DNA from: Marmoricola sp. | GTDB lineage: Bacteria; Actinomycetota; Actinomycetes; Propionibacteriales; Nocardioidaceae | DNA length: 51,824 nt | Direction: 5' to 3' | Assembly: GCA_025965195.1 (NCBI GenBank) | Contig: JAOPXK010000032.1 | Coordinates: 1 to 51,824, forward strand | Part shown: positions 7,922 through 19,958 of the stretch, in pieces | Position numbering within the stretch: the first letter of the stretch is position 1 | Layout of the letters: each line of letters starts with the position of its first letter | Program-made: the position numbers and the translations under genes | The notes under the pieces: model-generated | What the model was told of the DNA's origin: nothing | Database searches by the model: none | Seen by the model: the letters and a program-made list of their open reading frames with translations, nothing else

Positions 7922-9385
7922 CTAACGAGGCGGCGGCGTGGCCGGTCGCTCGACACCACCCACCCGACCACGCACCCGGGCGCCGTGCCGGTACAGGTCG
8001 AGCCCGCCGACGAACACCGCAGCCACCACGAAACAGAGCGCCGCGAGCACCGCGTTGCCGAGCGCGTGGGCGTACGACGCAGCACCCGGCCCATGCACGG
8101 AGGCGAAGAAGACCGCGCCGATCACGGACTGCCCGACGGCCAGCCCGATGCGCTGGGCGGTCTGCAGCACCCCGCCCGCCGTACTCCCCACCAGCGGGTC
8201 GACGTCCATCAGCGTCAGCGTCTGGTTCGGCGTGATCAGCGCCCCCGACCCGATACCCATCACGAACAGCGGTCCGGCGAGCGCGAGCGCCGCATGCGAC
8301 CCGGTGTGGTGGACGGTGACGGCCATCGCGACCGCGCCGAGCCCGAAGGTCAGCGCCGCGCCGACGATCATCGGGCGGCCGATCCGGGTCACGAACCGGC
8401 CCGCGGTCGGCGCGGACACCGCATTGCCGACGGCGTACGCCGTGATGCCGACACCCGACTCGATCGCCGAATATCCCAGGCCCTGTTGGTAGTAGAGCGC
8501 CATCACCAGCGGCAGACCGGCCATTGCCGGGAAGTAGACGAGTGCCAGCACTACGCCCGCCGTGTACGACGGCCGGCGGAACAATCGCAGGTCGACGAGA
8601 GGGTCGGCGTCGAGCCTGGTGAGCAGGCGCTCGCGTCGGAGGAAGAGCCCGAGCAGCACCACAGCAGGTAGGACGAGCCACACCAGCCGGAGGTCGCGGA
8701 GTGAGTCGTACTCGACGGCAGCGAAGAGCACGCAGAACGTGGCCAGGCCGAGCAGCCCGGACCCGAGCACGTCGAGCCGGTGATGACCGGTCGCCGGATC
8801 GTGGGGGAGGTAGCGCCGTGCCAGCGCGATCACCACGATGCCGACGGGGACGTTGACGAAGAACACCAGCCGCCAGCCGAGGTGCGGACCGCCCAGGGCG
8901 ATCAGCGCTCCGCCGACGAGAGGCCCGAGCGCGGTGCCCAGGCCGACGGTGGTGCCGAGCGCGCCGAAGGCCCGGCCGCGTTCGTTGCCGTGGAACATCT
9001 GCTGGATCAGCCCGGAGACCTGCGGGTTGATCAGGCCACCGGACAGTCCCTGCAGCACGCGGGCGAGGATCAGCAGCCCGCTCGTCGGCGCGACGCCGGC
9101 GAGCATGCTCGTCAGCGCGAAGGACGCGACGCCGATCTGGAACATCAGCCGCCGGCCGTGGTCGTCGCCGAGCCGTCCGGCCAGCACGGGCACCAGGCCG
9201 AAGGCGAGGGTGTAGCCGCTGATCACCCACTGCAGTTCCGACGGTCCTGCTCCGGTTGCGTTGGCGATCGAAGGCAGTGCGACGTTGGTCACGCTGACGT
9301 CGAGGAGGGTCATGAACAATGCGGAGCAGCAGACCACGAGTGCGATCCAGCGGCTCCTCTCGGCGCGGCGCTCGGCTTCGGTCAC
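7922..9385 (-). CDS. MFS multidrug exporter, DHA2 (EmrB/QacA) type
   Basis: This 487-aa protein has about 14 TM segments. DHA2 signatures are LLDVSVTNVALPSIA in TM1, GRLGDDHGRR in the TM2-3 loop and ARVLQGLSGG in TM4, with the motif C-like GTALGPLVGG in TM5. It would expel hydrophobic compounds by proton antiport. The start is GTG at 9385, overlapping the stop of the methyltransferase gene (GTGA), so the two are coupled although their functions look unrelated. Substrate is unknown. Confidence 0.87.
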   Translation of the reverse strand: MTEAERRAERSRWIALVVCCSALFMTLLDVSVTNVALPSIANATGAGPSELQWVISGYTLAFGLVPVLAGRLGDDHGRRLMFQIGVASFALTSMLAGVAPTSGLLILARVLQGLSGGLINPQVSGLIQQMFHGNERGRAFGALGTTVGLGTALGPLVGGALIALGGPHLGWRLVFFVNVPVGIVVIALARRYLPHDPATGHHRLDVLGSGLLGLATFCVLFAAVEYDSLRDLRLVWLVLPAVVLLGLFLRRERLLTRLDADPLVDLRLFRRPSYTAGVVLALVYFPAMAGLPLVMALYYQQGLGYSAIESGVGITAYAVGNAVSAPTAGRFVTRIGRPMIVGAALTFGLGAVAMAVTVHHTGSHAALALAGPLFVMGIGSGALITPNQTLTLMDVDPLVGSTAGGVLQTAQRIGLAVGQSVIGAVFFASVHGPGAASYAHALGNAVLAALCFVVAAVFVGGLDLYRHGARVRGRVGGVERPATPPPR

Positions 9386-10551
9386 GTGCGGGCCAACGGT
9401 CGAACGAGCAGACAGATTCCCTTGTCCTCGGCCCGGGTCAGCACGATCGTCGCCTCGTTGTCGCCGGCGAGCGAGAGCCGCTTGCGTAGCTCGTCGGGTA
9501 CGACGTTGACGCCACGCTTCTTGATGGTGAGGCGGCCGATGGCTCGCTCGCGGAGGGCGGCGCGCAGTGCCTTCTCGCGGTAGGGCAGCTCCTCGATGAC
9601 CTCATAGGTCCGCGCGAACGGCGTACGGAACGGCTCGTCGGAGCCGACGTAGGCGATGTGCTGGTCGAGTAGCCAGCCCTTCACCCCGGCACTGACGGCC
9701 GTCACGAGACCGGCGCGGATGACGGCGCCGTCGGGCTCGTAGAGGAACCTGCCCCAGGCGCTCACCGCTGCCCCACCCGGGTCGTCCTCGCTGGTGATCG
9801 TGGCGAGCCCACCGTCGCCGATGACCGTCGCGCGCCGAGCTGTGGTCGCCAGCCACGACGACCAGAGTGCGGCCTCCTTCACCTCGCCGTGGTCGCTGAC
9901 CCACTCACCCTCGACGCCGTCGGGGATCAGGTCGTGCGGGATGCCGGGTGCCACCTTCACGCAGGACGCGCGACCGAGAAGGCCGGAGACGAACGGCCAT
10001 GGTGGCGTCCAGTCGTCGACGTTGAACGTGCGACCGCGCGCCGACCGCCGGGCCGGATCCGCGAATGCAACGTCGAAGGGACTCGTGTCGAGCGCGGTCG
10101 CATCGGCGACGGACACGGCCCCGCCGACGTCGAGCGCGGCCAGGTTCGCCGTTGCCACGGCAACGCGGACGGGATCCAGATCAACACCCACACTGGTGAT
10201 TCCCGCCCGGGCGAACGCGACCAGGTCGCCGCCGATGCTGCAGCCGAGGTCGATCACCGATTCCGTCTCGCCCGCCGCGAGCCGGGCTGCGCGGTGGGTG
10301 GCGACGGACAGCCGGGTGGCCTGCTCGAGCCCGTCGGGGGTGAAGTACATCCGCTCGGCGAGGTCGCCGAACTTCGGCACCGCTCGCCGGCGCAGGGTGA
10401 CCTGGGTCAGTGCGGCCGCGACATGTTCGGCCGATGCGGAGCGACGCAGTGCGGCCCCTGCCTTCAGCGGATCCTCGGGCGCATCGGTGGCGGTCGACAG
10501 CAATCGTTGGCCCTCGTCGGTCAGCAGCCATTGAAAGGCATCGAGGTCCAT
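9382..10551 (-). CDS. Class I SAM-dependent methyltransferase with C-terminal THUMP-like domain
   Basis: This 389-aa protein has an N-terminal helical region, a Rossmann methyltransferase core with SAM motif [11 protein letters not shown] (about 105-114) and FADPARR in place of the DPPY motif. The C-terminal THUMP-like segment includes [20 protein letters not shown]. This architecture suggests RNA methylation, but the substrate is not established. I chose ATG at 10551 ([14 protein letters not shown]), where family-like sequence begins; the open frame upstream crosses the CIRCE boxes. It is divergent from groES, so HrcA binding could also affect it. Confidence 0.82.
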   Translation of the reverse strand: MDLDAFQWLLTDEGQRLLSTATDAPEDPLKAGAALRRSASAEHVAAALTQVTLRRRAVPKFGDLAERMYFTPDGLEQATRLSVATHRAARLAAGETESVIDLGCSIGGDLVAFARAGITSVGVDLDPVRVAVATANLAALDVGGAVSVADATALDTSPFDVAFADPARRSARGRTFNVDDWTPPWPFVSGLLGRASCVKVAPGIPHDLIPDGVEGEWVSDHGEVKEAALWSSWLATTARRATVIGDGGLATITSEDDPGGAAVSAWGRFLYEPDGAVIRAGLVTAVSAGVKGWLLDQHIAYVGSDEPFRTPFARTYEVIEELPYREKALRAALRERAIGRLTIKKRGVNVVPDELRKRLSLAGDNEATIVLTRAEDKGICLLVRPLART

Positions 10552-10605
10552 GCTGCGAATACTCTCAAGTCCGGTGGTCGCGCCGATCTGCGGCCGACCC
10601 CGGGT

Positions 10606-10632
10606 CTGGCACTCACTTGAGGAGAGTGCTAG
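10606..10632 (+). promoter_or_regulatory. CIRCE operator 1 upstream of groES (HrcA site)
   Basis: CTGGCACTC, a 9-nt spacer and GAGTGCTAG match the CIRCE consensus TTAGCACTC-N9-GAGTGCTAA at nearly every position. HrcA represses chaperonin genes through such sites until heat shock titrates it. Confidence 0.92.
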
Positions 10633-10640
10633 TTTTTGCC

Positions 10641-10667
10641 TTGGCACTCTCCCCGTGAGTGTGCCAG
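10641..10667 (+). promoter_or_regulatory. CIRCE operator 2 upstream of groES
   Basis: TTGGCACTC, a 9-nt spacer and GTGTGCCAG give a CIRCE with a degenerate right arm. It lies exactly 35 bp downstream of the first box, the same spacing as in front of groEL2. Confidence 0.8.
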
Positions 10668-10768
10668 CGCAAGCGACAAACGTGCGACCCCCGCGACGGC
10701 GTACCGGACCCGCAAGCGCCTTTCTTGATACAACCCAACGACGTGTGCAGAAAGTGGAGGTCGACAAC

Positions 10769-11062
10769 GTGTCGGTCAACATCAAGCCTCTCGAGGACCG
10801 GATCGTCGTCCAGCCGCTCGAGGCAGAGCAGACCACGGCTTCTGGCCTGGTCATCCCGGACACCGCCAAGGAGAAGCCCCAGGAGGGCGAGGTCATGGCG
10901 ATCGGTCCCGGCCGGATCGACGACAACGGCAACCGCGTTCCCCTGGACGTGGCGGTCGGCGACAAGGTCATCTACAGCAAGTACGGCGGCACCGAGGTGA
11001 AGTACGCCGGAGCGGAGTACCTCATCCTCTCCGCCCGCGACGTCCTCGCTGTCGTTTCCTGA
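10769..11062 (+). CDS. groES: Co-chaperonin GroES
   Basis: This 97-aa protein is the GroES heptamer subunit that caps GroEL. It starts [19 protein letters not shown] and carries the mobile loop [18 protein letters not shown] (about 19-36). It ends with the conserved [16 protein letters not shown] and [14 protein letters not shown]. The GTG at 10769 is preceded by GTGGAGG. It is the first gene of groES-groEL1 and sits behind two CIRCE boxes. A strong hairpin separates it from groEL1. Confidence 0.97.
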   Translation: MSVNIKPLEDRIVVQPLEAEQTTASGLVIPDTAKEKPQEGEVMAIGPGRIDDNGNRVPLDVAVGDKVIYSKYGGTEVKYAGAEYLILSARDVLAVVS

Positions 11063-11072
11063 TCGACCAACT

Positions 11073-11120
11073 AGTCGTGTGCTCAGGTGGTCGCTCTGGC
11101 AGCCACTTGGGCACACGACT
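11073..11120 (+). terminator. Intercistronic hairpin between groES and groEL1 (attenuator or processing site)
   Basis: The arms 11073-11090 and 11103-11120 form an 18-bp stem: ten perfect outer pairs (AGTCGTGTGC/GCACACGACT) and eight inner pairs with two G-U wobbles, around a 12-nt loop. GTTTTGTTCT follows. The structure could terminate part of the transcripts after groES or be cleaved, as reported for groESL mRNA in some bacteria. Which of these applies is inference. Confidence 0.75.
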
Positions 11121-11132
11121 GTTTTGTTCTGA

Positions 11133-12776
<1,644 letters not shown>

Positions 12777-12825
12777 TCCACTGATCAAAAGATTTCGCAC
12801 AACCTCTCGCCAGGTTGTCGGAAAA

Positions 12826-12861
12826 GAACCGGCGTCTTCCCGCAGGGGGAGGCGCCGGTTC
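12826..12861 (+). terminator. Terminator hairpin after groEL1
   Basis: GAACCGGCGTCTTCC pairs with GGAGGCGCCGGTTC across a short loop, giving a long GC-rich stem just past the groEL1 stop. A smaller hairpin, ACAACCT/AGGTTGT (12799-12818), precedes it. There is no long T run, as is common in actinobacteria. Confidence 0.75.
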
Positions 12862-12873
12862 GCCTTTGCCGGC

Positions 12874-13446
12874 TCAGTCGGCTCGATCGATCACCAGTGG
12901 CACGAACCGGTACGGCCCATGGGTCGTCAGCGAGTAGTCGTCCCGGGTGCGCACCACCAGCGTCATCTCCGAGGAGACCGGGAGAACCAGGCGTGCCTCG
13001 CCAGCCAGCTGGTCGACGAGTGGCTGGGGCAGCTCCAGCGCGTTGGCCGAGCACAGGATCCGGTCGTAGGGCGCGAGGTCCGGCACCCCGAGCACGCCGG
13101 CGGTGGCGGGTCGGATCGACGCCCACGAGTACGACGTACGCCGCAGGTTCTGCTCGCCCCAGACCGCCAGGTCGGGAAGCCGCTCGACACCGATGACGGA
13201 ACCGTCGGGTCCGGTCAGGTCGGCGAGCAGCGCGGTGGTCCAGCCGGAGCCGGAGCCGACATCGAGGACGCGGTCACCCGGCCGCACGTCGAGCAGCCTG
13301 AGCATCGCCACGACCGTGCTCGGCTGGGAGTTGGTCTGCCCGTGGCCGATCTGGACGGGCGCGTCGTTGGCAGCCTCGCGCCTCGACCCCCTCGGCAGGA
13401 AGCCCACCCGAGATACCGCGGCGAACGCCGCAGCGACGTTGTCCAC
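12874..13446 (-). CDS. Protein-L-isoaspartate O-methyltransferase-like protein
   Basis: This 190-aa class I methyltransferase resembles Pcm, which repairs isoaspartyl residues in aged proteins. Near the N-terminus it has FLPRGSR and then GHGQTNSQPSTVVAMLRLL, the PIMT substrate-loop signature. SAM motif I is VLDVGSGSGWTTALL and a later motif is IGVERLPDLA. The start is GTG at 13446, after GGTGGGAG; longer in-frame starts exist up to 13602 but add unlikely sequence. It is shorter than typical Pcm (about 210-220 aa). It converges on groEL1. Confidence 0.78.
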   Translation of the reverse strand: MDNVAAAFAAVSRVGFLPRGSRREAANDAPVQIGHGQTNSQPSTVVAMLRLLDVRPGDRVLDVGSGSGWTTALLADLTGPDGSVIGVERLPDLAVWGEQNLRRTSYSWASIRPATAGVLGVPDLAPYDRILCSANALELPQPLVDQLAGEARLVLPVSSEMTLVVRTRDDYSLTTHGPYRFVPLVIDRAD

Positions 13447-13550
13447 GTCAGCCAGTCTCCCACCGGATCGGCCGCCGACGAGAGCATCAGTTTTCACGCC
13501 CGCAACATTCCCGGCGCATTCACGCAACATCGATCGGCCATTCTCAACAC

Positions 13551-15862
<2,312 letters not shown>

Positions 15863-15930
15863 CCCGGTCCTCGAGCCTGTCGGCATCCGCCGGGGTGCTG
15901 GGGACCTACGTCCTGCATCTGCCCCTGACC

Positions 15931-15994
15931 GATAGTCCGAGACGATCTGGCCCCGCTGGAGTGGTTTTCAGGGGCCAAAACGTCTCGGACTATC
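15931..15994. repeat. Palindromic gene-end repeat, GATAGTCCG family, copy 2
   Basis: GATAGTCCGAGACG (15931-15944) and its exact inverse (15981-15994) enclose a second stem, GGCCCC/GGGGCC (15949-15954 and 15971-15976). The element lies between guaB and guaB3. The outer arm core matches the element at 40-110, but the inner stem differs. Confidence 0.85.
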
Positions 15995-16011
15995 CGATCC
16001 CAGCGGCCCGG

Positions 16012-16017
16012 TAAGGT
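16012..16017 (+). promoter_or_regulatory. -10 box for guaB3 (leaderless start)
   Basis: TAAGGT lies 6 nt before the GTG start of guaB3. It fits a -10 box whose transcript begins at the start codon. Confidence 0.5.
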
Positions 16018-16023
16018 TCTCCG

Positions 16024-17130
16024 GTGACTGAAATCGAGATCGGCCGCGCCAAGCGGGGTCGCCGCGCGTACTCCTTCGACGACATCGCGATCGTCCCTTC
16101 GCGACGGACCCGTGACCCCGAGGAGGTCTCGGTGGCCTGGCAGATCGATGCCTACCGCTTCGAGCTCCCGATCGTGGCTGCGCCGATGGACTCCGTGATG
16201 TCGCCGGACATGGCGATCGCGCTGGGCAAGCACGGCGGTCTCGGCGTACTCAACCTCGAAGGCCTCTGGACGCGGTACGACGACCCGACCGAGCTGCTCG
16301 AGGAGGTCGCCACCCTCACCGGCCAGGCTGCCGTCAGTCGCCTTCAGGAGATCTACACCGAGCCGATCAAGGCCGAGCTGATCACCTCACGCCTCAAGCA
16401 GATGCGCGAAGCCGGCGTGACCGTGGCGGGCGCACTCTCGCCACAACGAACCAAGGAGTTCGCTAAGGCCGTCGTCGATGCCGGCGTCGACATGTTCGTG
16501 ATCCGCGGGACCACGGTGAGCGCCGAGCATGTCTCGGGTCAGGCCGAGCCGCTGAACCTCAAGGAGTTCATCTACGAGCTCGACGTGCCGGTGATCGTCG
16601 GCGGTTGCGCGACGTACCAGGCGGCCCTGCACCTGATGCGCACCGGCGCGGCCGGCGTGCTGGTCGGCTTCGGTGGCGGCGCGGCGCACACGACCCGGAC
16701 CGTCCTCGGCGTCGCGGTCCCGATGGCCTCGGCTGTCGCCGATGTGTCCGCCGCCCGGCGCGACTACATGGACGAGTCGGGTGGCCGCTACGTGCACGTG
16801 ATCGCGGACGGTTCCATCGGCCGCAGCGGCGACGTCGCCAAGGCGATCGCGTGTGGCGCTGACGCGGTGATGATCGGGTCACCACTCGCCCGCGCGACGG
16901 AGGCGCCCGGCAAGGGCTTCCACTGGGGCGCCGAGGCTCACCACCAGGACCTGCCGCGCGGTGAGCGTGTCGAGATCGGCACAGTCGGCACGCTCGAGGA
17001 GATCCTCTTCGGCCCGTCGCGGGTCGCGGACGGCACCATGAACCTGATCGGCGCGCTTCGTCGGGCGATGGCGACGACCGGCTACACCGAGCTCAAGGAG
17101 TTCCAGCGCATCGAGGTCGTGGTCCAGTAG
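16024..17130 (+). CDS. guaB3: GuaB3-family IMP dehydrogenase-related protein
   Basis: This 368-aa TIM-barrel protein is a CBS-less IMPDH paralogue, shorter than guaB. The phosphate-binding and active-site loop reads VGFGGGAAHTTRTVLG (about 214-229). It contains no Cys at the position where guaB has SICTTR, so classical IMPDH covalent chemistry is not expected. HVIADGSIGRSGDVAKAIACGADAV (in two segments, about 260-285) is well conserved. GuaB3 genes accompany guaB widely in actinobacteria. The biochemical role here is not established. Confidence 0.93.
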   Translation: MTEIEIGRAKRGRRAYSFDDIAIVPSRRTRDPEEVSVAWQIDAYRFELPIVAAPMDSVMSPDMAIALGKHGGLGVLNLEGLWTRYDDPTELLEEVATLTGQAAVSRLQEIYTEPIKAELITSRLKQMREAGVTVAGALSPQRTKEFAKAVVDAGVDMFVIRGTTVSAEHVSGQAEPLNLKEFIYELDVPVIVGGCATYQAALHLMRTGAAGVLVGFGGGAAHTTRTVLGVAVPMASAVADVSAARRDYMDESGGRYVHVIADGSIGRSGDVAKAIACGADAVMIGSPLARATEAPGKGFHWGAEAHHQDLPRGERVEIGTVGTLEEILFGPSRVADGTMNLIGALRRAMATTGYTELKEFQRIEVVVQ

Positions 17131-17195
17131 TCGTACCGCCCTGCGCATCGGCGATCCGGTGCCCGGGCCGCAGGATGTCTGCGAAGGGGGAGCAG

Positions 17196-17549
17196 TCAGC
17201 AGGTGGCGACGGCTTCGTTGATCTGGTCGACCAGTGCCCGCGGGTCCTCGACGCTGAGGTAGAGGCGTGCGTAGCGCTCGCCGGCCAGCTCGACCTCGAC
17301 GACGCCCTGAGCTGCGGACGCGTTCCAGAACGTGAGCTCGCGTCCGCGCACGAAGGTTCCGGCCCACTTGTAGCCGGGCAGGCGCATTCCGATCTTGAGT
17401 CCCTTTGACGAGTGCTTCGCCCCGGGGTCGTACGTCGCGCCGCGCACATGTCCGAGCGGGTACTCGAGCCGACGCCGGAGCGACCAGACCTTGTCCCAGC
17501 CCTGGGGTTCGACGACGAGGCGACCATCGTCGATGGTGACTGTGTTCAT
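17196..17549 (-). CDS. PH-like domain protein of unknown function
   Basis: This 117-aa soluble protein has VWSLRRRLEYPLGHVRGATYD (in two segments), then LPGYKWAGTFVRGRELTFWNAS, and VVEVELAGERYARLYLSVEDP at the end. That pattern is a small beta-rich fold recurrent in actinobacteria and reminiscent of bacterial PH domains. No catalytic residues are apparent. It is coupled by ATGA to the TetR gene upstream, so it is probably part of that regulator's own unit. No function can be assigned. Confidence 0.75.
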   Translation of the reverse strand: MNTVTIDDGRLVVEPQGWDKVWSLRRRLEYPLGHVRGATYDPGAKHSSKGLKIGMRLPGYKWAGTFVRGRELTFWNASAAQGVVEVELAGERYARLYLSVEDPRALVDQINEAVATC

Positions 17550-17917
17550 CGAGACTCTCCTTGGGTGGCAGGGATGTGAGCGCGCTCGAGAAGCCGGGCG
17601 CCGAGGGCGTGGGCGGACTCCGGGCCGACATGTGCGGCCAGGATCGTGCGTACCTCACGGTCGCGAGGAGCCAGCTCGAGGAGCGCGACGAGCGTGAGGT
17701 CGGTGGCGTCGTTGCCGGGAGACGACTTGAGCACCGCTTCCAGGCAGGTGACGAACAGTCCGCGCTTGCTGCCGAATGCCTTGTAGAGGCTGCCGCGATG
17801 AAGGCCGGTCGCGCTGACCAGCTCCTCGATGGAGGTGCCTTCGTAGCCCGAGGTCAGGAACGCCGCCGCCGAGCGTCGCACCACATCGTCCTCATCGAAG
17901 CTCCGGTTTCGTCCCAC
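17546..17917 (-). CDS. Short TetR-family transcriptional regulator
   Basis: This 123-aa protein has a complete TetR DNA-binding domain (about 1-50: VVRRSAAAFLTSGYEGTSIEEL, in two segments, then HRGSLYKAFGSKRGLF). The following region is only about 70 residues, against about 140 in ordinary TetR ligand domains. No frameshift is visible, so it looks naturally short or reduced. The start is GTG at 17917. It overlaps the PH-like gene and faces glpD across an operator-like inverted repeat. It may repress itself and perhaps glpD. Confidence 0.82.
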   Translation of the reverse strand: MGRNRSFDEDDVVRRSAAAFLTSGYEGTSIEELVSATGLHRGSLYKAFGSKRGLFVTCLEAVLKSSPGNDATDLTLVALLELAPRDREVRTILAAHVGPESAHALGARLLERAHIPATQGESR

Positions 17918-17937
17918 ATCCCCACCGTACGCATAGG

Positions 17938-17965
17938 TGAACGATCAGTTAAGAACGATCGGTCA
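17938..17965. promoter_or_regulatory. TetR-type operator between the short tetR and glpD
   Basis: Arms TGAACGATC (17938-17946) and GATCGGTCA (17957-17965) form an inverted repeat with one mismatch around 10 nt. Direct copies of GAACGATC(A/G)GT are also visible. The position, 21 nt before the tetR start, fits autoregulation. Confidence 0.55.
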
Positions 17966-18012
17966 ACAATGCGGCAACACGACTCTGCAGCCCGCCTGCG
18001 AGGATGGGTGTC

Positions 18013-19731
18013 ATGGCTGTGAACACCCGGTTGAGTCCGCAGGCCCGTGCTGATGCGATCGCCGCGATGAGCTCGGGCACAGCGGAGCTCGACGTCCTCG
18101 TCGTGGGTGGAGGCGTGGTCGGCGCCGGGGTGGCCGTTGACGCCGTGACGCGCGGGCTCGCGACCGGCCTTCTGGAGCAGCGTGACTTCGCGAGCGGCAC
18201 GTCCTCGCGGTCGTCGAAGCTCGTGCACGGCGGCCTCCGCTATCTAGAGATGTTCGACTTCGGCCTGGTCAAGGAAGCCTTGCAGGAAAGGGGACTGCTG
18301 CTCACCCGCCTCGCCCCGCACCTCGTCCGGCCGGTGCCGTTCCTCTATCCGTTGCACAAGACCATCGAGCGCCCGTACGTCGGAGCCGGGCTCGTCCTCT
18401 ACGACGCGATGGCAATGGCCGGCAAGTACGACATGGGCGTCCCGAAGCACCGCCACCTGTTCCGCCGCCACGTCGCGCGGATGGCTCCGGACCTGAAGAC
18501 CGACGAGCTCACCGGCGCGATCAAGTACTGGGACTGCCAGGTCGACGATGCTCGACTGGTGATGACGCTGGCCCGGACGGCTGCGTCGTACGGCGCCCAG
18601 ATCGCGACCCGCAGCAAGGTGATCGGCTTCCTGCGTGAGGGGGAGCGGGTGATCGGCGTCCGCGTGCGGGACCTGGAGAACGGCGTCGAGTTCGAGGTCC
18701 GGGCGCGAGTGGTCGTCAATGCCGCGGGCGTCTGGACCGACGAGATCCAGGAGATGGTCGGAGGTCGTGGTGCGCTCAACGTCCAAGCCAGCAAGGGCAT
18801 TCACCTCGTAGTGCCACGTGACCGGATCCGCTCCGAGACCGGCTTCATCACCAAGACCGAGAAGTCCGTGCTGTTCGTCATCCCCTGGGGGCGACACTGG
18901 ATCATCGGCACCACCGACACCCCCTGGGACCTGGACAAGGCACACCCTGCCGCGTCGAAGGCCGACATCGACTACGTGCTGCACCACGTCAACTCGATCC
19001 TCAAGGTGCCGCTGGACTACGACGACGTCGAGGGCGTGTACGCCGGGCTGCGACCGCTTCTCACCGGAGAGTCCGAGCCGACGTCGAAGATCTCGCGCGA
19101 GCACACCGTGGTCACACCGGTCCCGGGGCTGGTGATGATCGCCGGCGGCAAGCTGACGACGTACCGCGTGATGGCGGCCGACGCCGTCAACGCCGCGGCA
19201 CACTCGCTCAACCAGACGATGCGCGGCACCGTCCGGGACTCGATCACCGACCGGGTGCCCCTTGCTGGTGCGTCCGGCTACGAGACCCGAACCAACCAGC
19301 GGGTCTCCCTCGCAAGAACCGCGGGCGTCAGCGTGGCCAGGATCGACCATCTGCTCGGCCGCTTCGGCGGCCTGATCGACGAGGTCCTCGAGCTGATCGC
19401 ACAGCGCCCCGAGCTTGCCGAGCCGCTGGCGGGCTGCGACGACTACCTCCTCGCCGAGATCGTCTATGCGGTCACCCATGAGGGCGCACGGCACCTGGAC
19501 GACGTCCTGGCCCGACGTACCCGCGTCTCGATCGAGTCCTTCGACCGGGGCGTCTCGTCGGCCCGGCCTGCGGCCGAGCTGATGGCTGCCGAGCTCGGCT
19601 GGGACGCGGACCGCCTCGAGGAGGAGGTCGACCACTGGCTGCGACGGGTCGAGGCCGAACGGCAGAGTCAGCGGATGCTGACCGACCAGGAGGCCGACGA
19701 GGCCCGCGTCAAGGCGATCGACATCGTCTGA
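18013..19731 (+). CDS. glpD: FAD-dependent glycerol-3-phosphate dehydrogenase
   Basis: This 572-aa enzyme oxidises sn-glycerol-3-phosphate to dihydroxyacetone phosphate at the membrane, passing electrons to quinone. The FAD motif is VVGGGVVGAGVAVDA (about 31-45), followed by the family signature SGTSSRSSKLVHGGLRYLE. Later conserved parts include WGRHWIIGTTDTPW and GGKLTTYRVMA. I chose the ATG at 18013 because GAGGATGG lies at proper spacing; an ATG at 18004 leaves the Shine-Dalgarno too close. No glycerol kinase or facilitator is adjacent. Confidence 0.95.
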   Translation: MAVNTRLSPQARADAIAAMSSGTAELDVLVVGGGVVGAGVAVDAVTRGLATGLLEQRDFASGTSSRSSKLVHGGLRYLEMFDFGLVKEALQERGLLLTRLAPHLVRPVPFLYPLHKTIERPYVGAGLVLYDAMAMAGKYDMGVPKHRHLFRRHVARMAPDLKTDELTGAIKYWDCQVDDARLVMTLARTAASYGAQIATRSKVIGFLREGERVIGVRVRDLENGVEFEVRARVVVNAAGVWTDEIQEMVGGRGALNVQASKGIHLVVPRDRIRSETGFITKTEKSVLFVIPWGRHWIIGTTDTPWDLDKAHPAASKADIDYVLHHVNSILKVPLDYDDVEGVYAGLRPLLTGESEPTSKISREHTVVTPVPGLVMIAGGKLTTYRVMAADAVNAAAHSLNQTMRGTVRDSITDRVPLAGASGYETRTNQRVSLARTAGVSVARIDHLLGRFGGLIDEVLELIAQRPELAEPLAGCDDYLLAEIVYAVTHEGARHLDDVLARRTRVSIESFDRGVSSARPAAELMAAELGWDADRLEEEVDHWLRRVEAERQSQRMLTDQEADEARVKAIDIV

Positions 19732-19756
19732 GCCGGACCAGACCAGCTGTCAAGAA

Positions 19757-19776
19757 TTCCCTTGTTGATAAGGGAA
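19757..19776 (+). terminator. Hairpin after glpD
   Basis: TTCCCTT and AAGGGAA form a 7-bp stem with a 6-nt loop 25 nt past the glpD stop. It is a weak terminator candidate and has no T run. Confidence 0.4.
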
Positions 19777-19851
19777 CGACACCCTTCAGTAGCCTGATCG
19801 GACCCCCTTGAGGTAGTCCGTTCGGGCTACCGCGCCGAGTGGGCAGGCGAC

Positions 19852-19873
19852 GTTCAGCACGTGTTCACGTCGA
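19852..19873 (+). promoter_or_regulatory. PHO-box-like direct repeat upstream of pstC
   Basis: Two 11-nt direct repeat units, GTTCAGCACGT and GTTCACGTCGA, run head to tail about 86 nt before pstC. Streptomyces PhoP binds 11-nt units beginning GTTCACC. A further weak unit, GTTCGGGCTAC, lies at 19820. Induction by phosphate starvation is inferred. Confidence 0.55.
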
Positions 19874-19958
19874 CAGCCCTGATTGGTCGCTCGTCCTCCT
19901 GAGATTGTCATCGGCCACACCCGGCCGATGCCAGTCAGGACTCAGGACAGGACGACCA

